This document shows positions 32,738-43,855 of a stretch of DNA of 64,000 nucleotides, piece by piece (positions within the stretch are counted from its first letter, which is position 1; every line of letters begins with the position of its first letter). Source of the DNA: Acheta domesticus (Eukaryota > Arthropoda > Insecta > Orthoptera > Gryllidae); the NCBI GenBank assembly GCA_031308135.1, contig JAHLJT010009436.1:162801681-162865680 (forward strand), written 5' to 3'. Under the pieces are notes generated by a model. It did not search any database. It was given only the letters and a program-made list of their open reading frames with translations, and was not told where the DNA came from. The position numbers were made by a program, and so were the translations under genes.

Positions 32738-34059
32738 GTTTTCAACATCGTAAATAGAATGATCTTTGTCTAATTGAGACCTCTTTACTTTCACCACACT
32801 GTTGACCTTTCAGTTGAACTAGACAGAAGGCAACGACAGTGACGCATGAAAGTTTGATGATCTAGATCATTTAAAAATTAATATAAATATGTATTCTTGG
32901 CAACAGTAATCACGATTTTATTGAAAATATATTTTAAATTTCTACCTGAAATACAATAAAATACTAACATATAAACAATTGTATACACTTCTTTTTATCG
33001 CTTTAGAATAGATACATGTGAGAAATGTAGAGAAAATATTTAGCTGGTTTATATAATGTTCAATGCGTCTAACGTGGTGAATCGTGTATCCGTAAGATGA
33101 CTATTGTATAAATGCGATCTATAAATTTAATACGAATTAAAGTATTTGATATAAAATTATTTAAATAATTATTTATTTATTTTGAGGTTAATATTTTACT
33201 TTTTAGTACACCGTTAGAGAATAGAGGTCTACCAGATGTGGAATAAAATATAGTTTAAATATTGATCCAATTTTATTTTTTTAATCTAAAGCAATCGTGA
33301 ATATAAAATAATCCTTAAGAATGCGCATTTTTGTTTTCCGAAACGGATTTTAAGTTAATGTATAATTATTGAAAGGAATTCGAGGGACTCACAGTTATTT
33401 TCTTCCTATGTTTCTCGACAAAAACACTTGAAAAATATTCTTAGCACCGTCTCTTTAACTCCAATAAAAAACAGCCTTGGCATATTTGACATTCTCGGTA
33501 TCCTTATCCCTCTAGCGGCTGAAATGCATTTCTTTCATGCAACTCGGACGGGAAAACCGTTCCATTACAAAACATTCCTTGTAGAAGGGCAATTTTTGGT
33601 TCTGTAAGTACTTTTCTCGGCTCAATGTTAAGCGAAGTGGAATGAGGAAAAATCCTACTTCCAGGTCGTGAATTCCATATATTGGAATTTTTGCGTCGGC
33701 AGTCGTCGCCATGAAATCGCGTCAATGTGAAGTACCTCATTTCATCGAGACCATAGAACAGACCTCTGGTTACAGGGGTCGGAAAATTTTTGTATAAGCC
33801 AAAATAGTAATTTTTTTCTCTGAGTCGAGAGCAAAACTCGAAAACAAAATTTGTAGATAGGTATATTTATATCACAAGCCCTTAAACAAGTTCTCACTAA
33901 TTAATTGGACCAATGTAATATGAAAAATAGTCCTTTTTATACTAAATATACAATTGTTTGAAACACAGCTCTGTTAAGGAGAAGAATAAAATTACTATTT
34001 TAAGGACAATAAGCTAGTTTTGAATATATATCCCCAGATAATGATCTATTGAAGTGTTG
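32738..34059. other. Unassigned AT-rich DNA
   Basis: A 78-codon minus-strand frame at 33,504-33,740 has no recognised motif. No repeat was identified. Confidence 0.4.
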
Positions 34060-34245
34060 CTTTTTTTAAGGTCGCTTTTAAACATCTTGGACTTATAGCC
34101 ACAGACTGTGACTTTTAACTGTAGGGGGAACACGTAAGTACAACATAAACACACCCAATTCCGAGATGAGACTTGAACCCACGAACCTCCGGTCCGAGAT
34201 CATTACTACCCTATTGATTTAGCGATCTCGGCCATCGAGCCGACG
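34060..34245 (-). mobile_element. tRNA-derived SINE, second type (SINE-2)
   Basis: On the minus strand the head reads GGCTCGATGGCCGAGATCGC (box A-like TGGCCGAGAT) and, about 50 bp on, GGGTTCAAGTCTC (34,168-34,180; box B). This layout resembles a Leu/Ser-type tRNA with a long variable arm. A ~100-bp non-tRNA part follows. The anticodon arm is not intact enough for a real tRNA gene. No second copy lies in the window, and the 3' boundary is approximate. Confidence 0.6.
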
Positions 34246-36255
34246 TTTTTGTCTTTGTAATTCGTGTGCTAATGAAATATGATTTTACCAAATCAATATG
34301 AACAATTGGCATCTTTCTGCGGTTTAGCCAACATATTTCAATCCTCCATCTAGCAGGCAGAAGTCGATGAACGCATCGATGGTAAGATATTTCATGTAGT
34401 TCATTTGAGATCTGAAAAATGAATTACAGCTTCACTTTTAGCTCGAAACCAGGTTTGGCCCGTTGGTCGCAGTTTGGAGAGCCCTCACTCGATTGCCCGT
34501 TCCTTGTTGCAGGGCGTTAGTGGTAGAACCGTCTCCTCTGTCGCCGCGCAGAACGAGGTCAGGGCGGGCAGAGCGCGCGAATCGATAGTCTGTTGTTAGT
34601 GAGCTGAATATGACGAATATTAATGTCGCGGAGGATCACTATCGGTTCGCGCCAGTCGGTTAAGCTTGCGCGGGTGGAGTAGATGACTTTTCTAGTGCGA
34701 GGGGAGATACAATCTGCACTCTACGTATCGCGCCTGAATCGTCTAGACATGCCGCTGGTGTTTTCGAAAAGAAAGGGGCGGGCTCGATCTGCAAAAGACA
34801 GTTGTTCGGTTCGATAATTCGATCAAACACTTTGTAGTCCTAGTAACATTTTGTGTTTGCTAGTGATGCGGAAGAATTGCATAAACTTTTTCATACTAGT
34901 TAGTTTCCTATTCCGTTGAGTCTGAGCAGTGTTTTTAGGTTTGGTTTTGCCCACCCTCTTCCCAACAGCTTCTGTCGGATCCTTAGAGACCTACCATGGC
35001 CTGTGATGGAATCTACCGCTCACGCTCCTATTGAGACATTCCCAGTGAAGAGCACCTTCGCGGTCCCCGAACATCGTAAAGGCTTTTTCGGTCCTGTGTC
35101 ATGATATATTTTTCCCTGAAACTCTTCCACCCCATCTCGGCGCTTGTACCATTGCACTGAGTGTAAGAATCCAGGTCCTCATTTACTCACAGATTGCACA
35201 CATCTGTGCAATCATTTGAATATGGTTAAATGTGGAAAAATTAAAAATTACAGAAAAATATTTTTTATGATTTTGGCCATCGTAATTGATAATAAAGAGG
35301 CATCCTTTATGTACAACATTAATACAATGGATGTCTCTCCTAGGGTCAGAAATAACATTACAAAATGACAGAGCATGACCTGATTTGCTCTCCACGGGTC
35401 GCATGAATCCAGTCACAGGTTCGGGCGAATAGTGGCAGTATAATTATTTTCAAATCGAGTGAACGACAAATTTCCTCCTGTAGATGTCTTCTTCCGTAAT
35501 GCATCAAAACACTTCTCGAGACACCGCATTCTTCCTTTCCCCTGATATTAGATCCAATTGGTCAATAAATCTTCTGTATTTTATCCTACGAAGTCCACAA
35601 GAAGAATCCACTTAATCATTCGTTACAAGCCATTTTTTTCACTGCTGAGAAAGTGTGTTGTATACCATTACATTGAGCAAAAGCAGCCTTTCTTAAATTG
35701 TTGAAAATTCAATGGAAATTTAAAAAAAGTGTTTGAAAATTCTCGAAAGTAACTGTTTCTCCCGGCCCTCGTTAAACACAGATTGACCGCCTTTTGTGTT
35801 TATTAAGGTATGCTTACCTTCGTTTATATATTCCCGTCTGCAATATAAAAGCTTTAGTGAATGGGCGTAAAATGTGCAGGCATGTAAGATATATTGAAAC
35901 TTTTGACTCCAAAAGTAGTGACCATATTTGCATAGTATTATTTCTTTGTTTGTAGGTAGCATTTCCGCATGAATATGAGTCTCCCTGCCAGAAACATAAC
36001 TTCTTTTTAAACAAATAAGTTTCACTCTTGCACAGTTATTCATGAAATAGTTAACCAATTATACTTCCTTATCAGTACTTTTCTCAACGAGGTTATATTT
36101 ATGTGACTTACAATCAACATCCCAATCTTCGAAGATAATAAGACATGGCAAGAGTTTACACAGGTTTCGTGAGCTGAACAAAGATTTTTTCGCTAAAGAG
36201 CAGCACTTACTTACACGATGCAGTGCATGTGGCGGGGGAGGTTGAATTTGTAAAA
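34246..36255. other. Unassigned DNA, CpG-rich at 34.44-34.81 kb
   Basis: The CpG-rich part (GTCGCCGCGCAGAACGAGG and similar) has no ORF with motifs. A hairpin lies at 35,192-35,213 (GATTGCACA, CATC loop, TGTGCAATC). No gene was supported. Confidence 0.35.
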
Positions 36256-36263
36256 TTGGATTT

Positions 36264-36500
36264 ACTCGACCTAATCTCTTGCCTAGAGACGGACAAAAAC
36301 GCCCTCAGTTCCGTTCGTTCTCGGCGGCGAGGCCAGGCGCGCCGATATTGCAGGTTCCGATAATGCCAGTTCCGACACTGCCATTATCGAGAACGAACAA
36401 TACTGAAACTTGGCCTGTTATCGGGGTGCGCCGACCGCGTCGAATGAATGCTGGAGGTGTCACTGGATCTTGCAATGTATTTTTGCCATTTGCCAGATTT
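36264..36500. other. CpG-rich segment containing nested inverted repeats
   Basis: GTTCGTTCTCG (about 36,313-36,323) is complementary to CGAGAACGAAC (about 36,389-36,399). Inside, GATAATG near 36,360 pairs with CATTATC near 36,381. The overall ~90-bp fold-back suggests a small MITE or structured element. Confidence 0.45.
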
Positions 36501-36742
36501 GTAAGTTGATCAATGCATAAGCAATTTAGCGGAACCTGTAGATTTTGTAGATAGCCTTAGGCTAGGAAATCGCAAAGACTCTTCAGATTTGCAAACTTTG
36601 CAAACGAACATTATTTTCCGCGGGAAAACAGGAAAAATATTACATTCTCATATGTTTTTGCAAACTTTACTTCTTTTATCGGCAACAGTTTTTGATTTTG
36701 AAATATTGGAAAACGAGTAACGGTGAAAAGTAAAGGGGAAAA

Positions 36743-36796
<54 letters not shown>
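36743..36796. repeat. (TTA)n microsatellite
   Basis: About 17 perfect trinucleotide units. Confidence 0.95.
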
Positions 36797-36799
<3 letters not shown>

Positions 36800-39009
36800 A
36801 GGGTTTGCACTGGAATTACCTTGCATAAATTTGTTGAATAATGTATTATTTTAATTTAAATTAGAAACATTTCTAATAATTAAGTGATACCAGAAAGATA
36901 TTTTTACCCTATTGTTTCAGCATTAACACTTAGCATTATGATACTTCATCCAGAATGATAAAATAAAAAACATTAAAAATAGTGTATTCTTTTTTCAATG
37001 TTTCAATCACTATTTATTATTATTAATATTATTTGAAGCGTAATATTTCCATGCATTAGCATAAACTATCGCGTTTTTCCGTGCCCACATCTCCTTATTT
37101 TACCTCATACAGCCATCGTCCTTATTTCATCTCGTATACACACATCACCTCATTGTAGTACCCTACTGACTGTTGCCTTCCTTCATTCAGACTCACCCCA
37201 CTGACTGTTGCCTTCCTACGCAAGACTAGCCGGAGTCGTTCCCTTCGTACCGAGCATTGGATGCTCGGCTTCGAAGGCGAGAGAATTTCGCTCAGTGGAT
37301 TGCGGTCGAGCAATACTCTGTCCAACTGGCCTGACATCCAGCGGATTTTCTGCGAACTACCGCGATGCTCGAAGGAAGGTTCTGTTAATTGAAAGAAGTA
37401 CATCTTACGTCTCTTTCGGATGCCAGTGATTAAATTAAAGACAATTAAAATATATTTTTGTCATTTCTAGGCTTATACTAAATTACATTTTTCTATTCCC
37501 CAACAAAATTGTACATTTATTAATTTTCCCTCATTTTCTATGGTGTATAAGATATGTAGAATGTGATAATGAATTATGTATTTCGAATTACTAAAAATTC
37601 TACCCGTGTGTGGCGATAGGACAGAGTTGAATAGGCTGATTTGCAGTGAGCGCCATTGTTTGGCTCCCGATTGCGTCGACCAATTCAGAGGCCTTGGCGG
37701 CTTACAATTGTTCCACAACAAATTGACAAAAGACATTTTCACCCAGGAAAGAACAGTACTCATCTCAATTTTGTTTACCATATTTGTTATTGTTATATAA
37801 TGACGAAATTAATACCAAATGTTTATTGTGCTTAATAACTATGGCTTACATTCGAATTTCTAAGAAATTGTAATGAAATTTGTAAGAAATTTAAATGGGA
37901 TAACAATGGATACGAAAAGAATGATTTTTCCCTGAACGCCTATTTTTGTGCTTATATATAATGCTGGAATTTTGCCTTGCAAGTAAACTGCAGATCCATG
38001 TACATTATTAGAGGTTCCAATACTGATAACCTTTCAATATTGTGTAATAATTCACAGTGTAAATATAATTGATGAAAATTATTTTAGTTTTTTATTTTTA
38101 TTATATTTTATTGATGGAGCTAAAGAGTTGATTTTAAATTGCTTTTCACACTTTTTTGCTTTAAATTATTTCAAAAATTATATAGTTTTGTTTTGTCTCT
38201 CAAAAATTATTTCCAATTAATCGATTGATTGGTACTTTTAAACAAATTAATCGATTGATTAAACTTGTATTTCTTGCGATTATAATTAATCAATTACAAT
38301 TAATTAAAAGAGTTTTGTGATCACAACCCGCGGCGACTTTAAATTCCTTAGTTGCGTCGAGCAGCCGAGCCATCGCTGAGCGCCCGGCAGCGGTCGCTTC
38401 TGCCAAAATTGCGGATACCGGCCGATACTGACGAGGACAGCCGAGAATGAAGCGGTTCCGATAGTTTCGATTCTTGAGGAAATCATTTGCTGACAGTGGT
38501 TTGTAGATTACAACAGCAGATAAGGAGCGCGCGCGCGCCCTCCGAGGCTCCGAAGTGGTGGCAGTTGAACAATTGGTACATTGCTTATGTTACGTTGTTT
38601 GAACTGGTTTGCAGTGTTTTTATTTTACGCTTGTCTGTTTGCTTTCAGTGGTTGCCTTTGTCTCGACTGTCCTATTCACAAACGAAACATGGTATTTTTG
38701 TGTAGCTGGCTATTTGTGTAGTAACATTTCAACTACTTTCAAAAGTTTCCAAATTGTCCAAGAATGTTTTTCTTAGTTCAAAAATTTCATCAAAGTTTTG
38801 ATATTTTCATAAGATTCCTTAAGATGAACTGAATGAGTAAAAGGTATGGAGGTAAAAAAATTTCCGTTATGCAAAAGTACACCTTTGAAGCTACTTGTTG
38901 ACGAGTCCACAAACAATATTCATTGATTTGAATCATAAAGATATTAATGAAATTCATTAAACCATCAATATCTCAGCAAACAATCATACTGCCTTCCTCT
39001 TTAAAGAAT
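36797..39009. other. Unassigned DNA
   Basis: Mostly AT-rich. ATTAATCGATTGATT occurs twice at 38.21-38.27 kb, and CACCCCACTGACTGTTGCCTTCC-like repetition occurs at 37.16-37.22 kb. The 38.32-38.47 kb part is CpG-rich. Short frames have no recognised motifs. Confidence 0.35.
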
Positions 39010-39632
39010 CTTATTAATTAATTTTCTCTCTTTCTGTGTCGAGAGCTTTACCGCATTGAACATTTTTTGTTTTTAGATTTGATCCAAGCAATTCAGCGTC
39101 AAGAGTTAAATCACACTCACGAGTTAAATCATTAAGTTCATTTTGACTGAATATTTTTGGCGCAGAATCTTCTACTCATTACATTACCATCATCGCTTTC
39201 ATTTGCTGAGCTGCTCTCAATAACATGTAGTACATCTTCAAGAGTGGTAGGTGGAATTAGAACAGGGGGAGATTCGGTATGTGGAACTAGTCTTAAGGCG
39301 AAAGGAATATTAGGATATTATATTTATTTCTTTTTGCGTTTTGATCTGGAACATTAACCATACAAAAATAACAATGGTCTACATGATTCAATGGTTTGGT
39401 GGGAAAACCCAAAAATTTCAAAAGGAATTGTTTTTTCATATTTTTCCAGTCTGTCAAAACATGCTCATCATACCTTGTGTGGTGCCCAGGTTTTGTCTTC
39501 ACCGTCTAGTATTATTCCGAAAAGTGCATAGTAGACATTCTTCACAAAATTATTAATGTCCTGTCTTTGTTTAACAATCACGTTGCTGCCACAATATAGA
39601 AGAACACGCTTGGGTTGCGCGCGTGAACTCAT
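39010..39632 (-). pseudogene. Relic of a TE-associated protein family with a CYFC motif
   Basis: Read from ATG at 39,632 (MSSRAQPKRVLLYCG), the frames give NFVKNVYYALFGIILDGEDK, TWAPHKV, then after a frame change LNHVDHCYFCMVNVPDQN, then after another FALRLVPHTESPPVLIPP and finally ELNDLTRECDLTLDAELLGS. This succession matches, from memory, an uncharacterised protein common in dispersed copies in arthropod genomes: 'DVC..CGE......F+...Y...F......D..WAPH', a 'HxxDCYFC' cysteine pair, 'YPN(I/L)PSA.RP+PH..ELP+P' and 'LNDLVRDL.L.K..AELLGS'. At least two frameshifts and in-frame stops make it a dead copy. Function is not known to me; it is probably carried by a transposon. Confidence 0.55.
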
Positions 39633-39935
39633 TTCTAAAGAAACTGCTCGAAGAAAATATTACAGCACCTCAAACCACTATAGTATGTAAACAATGACAC
39701 ACCGTTTGTTACCTAACAGTAAAATGTAAGGAGGGAGTGTAAGTGAGACCAATTGCCCCCCACTTACCAAAATATAATTTCTTTTCCTCTCAGAGAAATT
39801 CCCCTTTCCGGAAATTTACTTTTCAATGGAAAATGAGCTAACTCCATTTGCAAACAAAGTAGATCTCCATTTGTGTTCATATCGAGGGGGCATTTCTATT
39901 TCTTGTATTACTCCTATATCTCAATCATTTCGTAA
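39633..39935. other. Unassigned DNA
   Basis: Nothing recognised between the TE-associated relic and family B copy 2. Confidence 0.4.
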
Positions 39936-40735
39936 TACCGTGGTGTTGTAGAAAACCTGTGTGGTCTACAATATCATACCACACAATGACAGGTGCTGGG
40001 ACAAGTCTCTCCTCTATGCCCAGAGTATCGGGACACTGCCACGACGAAGCCGAGAACCCAACAGGGGACCACTCGAACCAAGGTTCGGACGGCTTGGGGC
40101 CCCCATCCCGTCTCCTCACTGCCTCCACTTTGAAGCTTTTCACGTGAGTACCGCCGGAACAGAGGCACTCCCCTGGGGGGTTCATGCTCCATATCTTTTA
40201 TATGTGGGTTTGAGGCCAGTCGCCCAAGTCATGGCTAAGGAACCTCACGCCCAATCCCACCCAAGGTCGATGGCACGCCACGTACTCAGTGCCTCTACCT
40301 TGAAGCTAACGACGTGAGTGCCGCTGTGAAACTCACAGTTCGGGTGGCCGTTTGCAAGTCTCCACCAGAAACTATGTCCGCCCTCGCGGTCGTGATTTCC
40401 CCCAGCGAGGAATTCCTTGCAATTGCGTGAAATGTGTGTACAGTTGAGCAATTGGGTCCCGACGCCTAGCACTATGGTACACGCACCGAGGTATGGCCAA
40501 GACACGCTATGGCTAATATGTGACACGACCGACATCAGTCTTTGCGATGATCGGGGAGTTCAAAGAGGCTATTCACTGAAAATGCCCCTTCAGGGGCGGT
40601 AGATACCGCGAGAGGTCTTAGTAGCCCTTGAGACACAGATAGAAAGTACGAAGAGGGTGGGGAAAACGAAAATAAAGCCCCAACTCAAGGCAAGCCCTAG
40701 TAGGAAACTCAGTAGTACGAGAAAGTCTGTGCCAT
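39936..40735 (+). repeat. Unclassified interspersed repeat family B, copy 2
   Basis: The first ~430 bp match the copy at 10.24-11.35 kb without the two insertions. The remaining ~360 bp (to about 40,735, where AT-rich DNA resumes) has no counterpart there and may be the family's 3' portion or separate DNA. Two words, ACGTGAGT and CCTTGAAGCT/CTTTGAAGCT, occur twice within this copy about 170 bp apart (40.13 and 40.30 kb), hinting at an internal duplication. Open frames up to 118 codons lack motifs. Confidence 0.55.
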
Positions 40736-41897
40736 TTTGATGCACCACTCAGATGTTTCTATTAATATTAATTTTTGTTGTTTACACTATTTTTTGATGT
40801 CGGTACACTTTTTCATTAAACTTACAACAGGAAAGTTTCAAACAATATTAAAACAACAGTAAAATTATCACGTTACTCTCCTTTAGACGGATCACCAATA
40901 TCAATCTTGACAAATGAATTTCTCTCACAGCTGAATGTTATGTTAAGTTGCACAAGCTGCTCTTGCCGTCGTCTGCCTGTAAAAGAGGCTGCATTTAGCT
41001 TCTTTATTCTTCAAAATAAAAACGGGCTTACACTCTCCATTGTTCTCGGTGTCGAATAGCTGAAAACAAGGGGAAGGAACATTTCTGTCTCTCTAAACTC
41101 TCTGAAGTATGGAGCCGAACCAAGGAGATCGGGAACTGAGAAAGCTAAAAGTAGAATATGGGCATATAGACTACTGGAATATGCGCGTCTTTTTATGAGC
41201 TGAAGATGCGAAACATCGCTTCGCATGTGTCGATACAGAAAATCCATTTATTTCTTTTTCACTTTTCTTGAGTTCTTTGGGGCGTGCGGGCTGAAAAGAA
41301 CTTCGACTCCTCTTTTCCTTCTTCAACCATTGGAAGAAGTTTTATAATATATGACTTCATTGAACTCGTAAATAACGGAGTGCGGGACGCGCCGGGGCCT
41401 GGATATCCATTTCATGGGAAATTTGCTGCAAATCTCCAAATGGAAATTTGTGGCCTGTAACTTGTCGTCGGTACGACTCGATAATGGAGGCCCAGATTCT
41501 TAGATGGACGATTTATGGTCGGTGTCTGGCGACACATATAATTCTTCACGAAGAATATGAAGGGCTTATCAGCACCATGCTGTTCTATGTGAACCGCATG
41601 CCGGAGTTCTTGTTAGGCCCATTCTATAGCTTTGGAAGATTATCATCTTCTGGGGATAGGCAGCCTATTTTGACTTGTGACATAGCATGTACAGATTAAA
41701 TAAACGCTCAGTGTGAAGTGAAATTGAGATGAAGTGACACAAAAAATGTAGTGTAATAAATACAATGGAAAATTTGAAAGTAACAAGATGTATTTTTGAT
41801 TTCTTATATTAGAATTTTGCTCTGCTAATGTGCGTCTTATTGCAAATTTCAGTACTGATGTTTGTCTTAGGTTTCAGGTAAAGAGTTGTTTGTGTTA
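40736..41897. other. Unassigned DNA
   Basis: No gene or repeat boundary was recognised. Frames of 78 and 83 codons have no motifs. Confidence 0.35.
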
Positions 41898-41986
41898 GAG
41901 GGCTTCATTTTTTGAAGTTCCGATAGGCTATAAAAAAAGAGAAATTGAGATAACAAGATGATGTTATTACTAAAAGATTTACAATG

Positions 41987-42169
41987 TCATACGTATTTTC
42001 CTACATAGTCATCATGAAGTTTAAGACATTCGTCATAACGTGAAACAAGCTTTCCTACATCCTCTTCAAAGAAGTCAGTGGCCAGTGAGCTCAGGTAGGT
42101 CCTCACAACATCTTGAAGCTCGTGTATGATAACCCTGAGAAGAGCAGTCGGAACAATGGATGCATACAC
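41987..42169 (-). pseudogene. Mariner transposase C-terminus in the left arm
   Basis: The minus-strand frame contains YLSSLATDFFEEDVGKLVSR, YDECLKLHDDYVGK and a stop. This is the usual mariner C-terminal sequence (W.+SL...FF..GI.KL..RY.KC....G.YVEK). Upstream (towards 42,169) the similarity is lost near the join with the central plus-strand segment. Confidence 0.75.
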
Positions 42170-42212
42170 ATTCCATAAGCAGGCCCAAGAAATTCAAACA
42201 AACTTTGACCAA

Positions 42213-42600
42213 AAAGAAAATGGCAACAATGTTTTGGGACAAAAACGGTGTACTGCTGGTTTGATGGAATTGCTATTACATGGAACAGGCAACAACAATC
42301 ACAAAGGACACTTACTGTGAGACTCGTCGCCTCCGTAGAACAATACAAAACAAAAGAAGAGACATGATCTCATCCGCCGTGGTTCTGATCCACGATAGCA
42401 TACGTACGAATAGTGTCAATGTGACAAATCAGCTCCTTCAACAGTTTAAGTGAGAAGTGTTTGACCACCCACCATATAGTCCTGACTTCTGAGCTCACTG
42501 GCGGCTGCCTTCTTTGGAGACGATATAGGAACGGTAGTCTCCAGTTATGACCAATGCCTCAACTTTCATGGTGACTATGTAGAAAAATAAGTAGGACATT
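42213..42600 (+). pseudogene. Mariner transposase, middle and C-terminal pieces
   Basis: Frame pieces read ATMFWDKNGVLLV (a stop replaces the expected Asp of VLLVDF), then CETRRLRRTIQNKRRDM, VVLIHDSIRTN (HDNARPH equivalent) and VFDHPPYSPDF (third catalytic region). After this the expected SDFHLF..LKKHL part is missing, and SYDQCLNFHGDYVEK closes the protein. At least one frameshift and several stops are present. In life this family cuts and pastes at TA sites using a D,D34D triad; here the first Asp region is absent and the second is damaged. Confidence 0.8.
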
Positions 42601-42685
42601 GTAAATCTTTTAGTAATAAAATCATCTTGCTTTCTCAATTTGTCTTTTTTTGTAGCCTATCGGAAATTGAAAAAAAATAGTCCTC

Positions 42686-43544
42686 ATATTATAGGTATCC
42701 AATAATGTGTGTTAGGTATAACTTTTATCTCTTGTCGTTTGTATGTGAATATAAACGAATATAACCAGGAATGTGTGTATGCATTGTAGCTACTCATTGC
42801 CTTCGGTGCGTCGCAGTCTCCGCGGGCACGTGGACTTAGCTTCTCACGACGTGCAGCGCCGACCGCTTTGGAGAACTGCCTCTAAACCACCTCAATCAGT
42901 GCGATTTAGTGAAGTAAGTGTAGAAGACATGAGATATCCACATGTTATGAAAAGTTCATGCAATTGCAAACGACAAAGAAAAGAGATTTGCTTGCCAAAA
43001 GTCTCCACCCCATTGAGAGCATTCCATCATTATTTGACTCCAACTTAAGTAATCGGGAATCGTAATCGTGATTTCAATAGTAGTATTTACTACACAATAG
43101 TAAATACTATTATTGACATAGGTCAAAATACCTCTAAGATATTTTGTATAAAATATGAAAACAATAGGAGCTTGTCTAGCCATGCGCTATTTTCTTTTGC
43201 CTTAATGCTGTCTTGTAAGTTTCATCCTTCGTTATTTGTGCATGGCACATCATATTACCAGACACATTGCGTTTAAAGAACTCAATATCTCGCCGGAGTT
43301 GGAGATGTAAGTTTCTGATAGCTGGTGACGAACGATTTTGCATCCGATGGCAATGTTGCCACCACACAAGCCAGGGGGCGATGGGTCATTTCGCCCCTTT
43401 TCCTCTCGCGTGCGAAGCCTGGGATTGCCCGGCCATGCTCGCCTAAGGCCCGGCGAACACGTTCCGGTATACCGGTGACGTCCGGACCGTGTAAGGAGCC
43501 AATGCAGGCCAAACTGCACAGGCGTAGCGACCTGCGCAGGCGCC
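42686..43544. other. Unassigned DNA, CpG-rich at 43.37-43.54 kb
   Basis: The CpG-rich part lies immediately downstream of the Harbinger scrap on the minus strand. Its open frame (Arg/Ala/Gly-rich) is not recognisably transposase, so a different sequence probably joins there. Confidence 0.35.
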
Positions 43545-43855
43545 AGGAGAAGAATCGAAATCTAATTCTTTCTATCGTCCGACCCGTTGCAAGAAACCTC
43601 AAAGTAGCTCTGTCTCTCACCGGGGGAAATAGAAGTTCTCGTAACTGTAATTTTCTTTTGTATTAGGAGAGTTAAAAGTGACAGTAGTTTTTGGAAGACT
43701 TCTTCTTTCATCCGTAAATAATTACGGTAATCTGTAGAATCTGAACTTAATTCTTTTAGTAATATTATATAAGTGAATTCATTTCTCTTTGTTAGCCAAC
43801 CTCTACACCATGCTTTGCGTTTTAGCTTCTTTTTACACTTCATGGCCACTAACAA
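43545..43855 (-). pseudogene. PIF/Harbinger-type transposase, N-terminal fragment
   Basis: From about 43,855 the minus-strand frame reads KRKAWCRGWLTKRNEF, LLKELSSDSTDYRNYLRM, FQKLLSLLTLLIQKK and ISPGER; after a frame change near 43,617 it continues RATLRFLATGRTIE. This is the conserved N-terminal order of HARBI1-like transposases ('RR.WVR.W...R...GA...L..EL...D...Y.NF+RM....F..LL..+.P.I....T..R..I....RL...LRFLATG'). The catalytic DDE region is absent. In the family the protein works with a Myb-like partner and inserts at three-base TWA targets. A Harbinger-type MITE lies 19 kb away, but relatedness cannot be shown because the TIRs of this copy are lost. Confidence 0.7.

Larger units (their letters stand above)
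41898..42685 (+). mobile_element. Fold-back mariner derivative with ~196-bp inverted arms
   Basis: The left arm (41,898-42,094) and right arm (42,489-42,684) are inverted copies. The outermost parts carry a TIR-like TTCCGATAGGCTA..AAAAAGA.AAATTGAGA; the inner parts carry the 3' end of a mariner transposase in both orientations. The centre (42,095-42,488) holds the middle of a mariner transposase on the plus strand. TA dinucleotides sit at the left edge and one base beyond the right edge, consistent with mariner target sites. It cannot encode an active enzyme. Confidence 0.75.

Noticed and set aside
34168..34241. tRNA-Leu/Ser gene on the minus strand
   Set aside because: The head is followed by a SINE-like tail and no intact anticodon arm can be drawn; treated as SINE-2.
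40380..40450. Small-subunit rRNA fragment suggested by CCAGCGAGGAATTCCTT
   Set aside because: Similarity to the rRNA 3' region stops after this short word; neighbouring conserved rRNA segments are absent.
43282..43560. Continuation of the Harbinger transposase into the 112-codon minus-strand frame
   Set aside because: Only its first ~15 codons (RATLRFLATGRTIE) fit the family; the rest is Arg/Ala/Gly-rich CpG sequence without DDE motifs.
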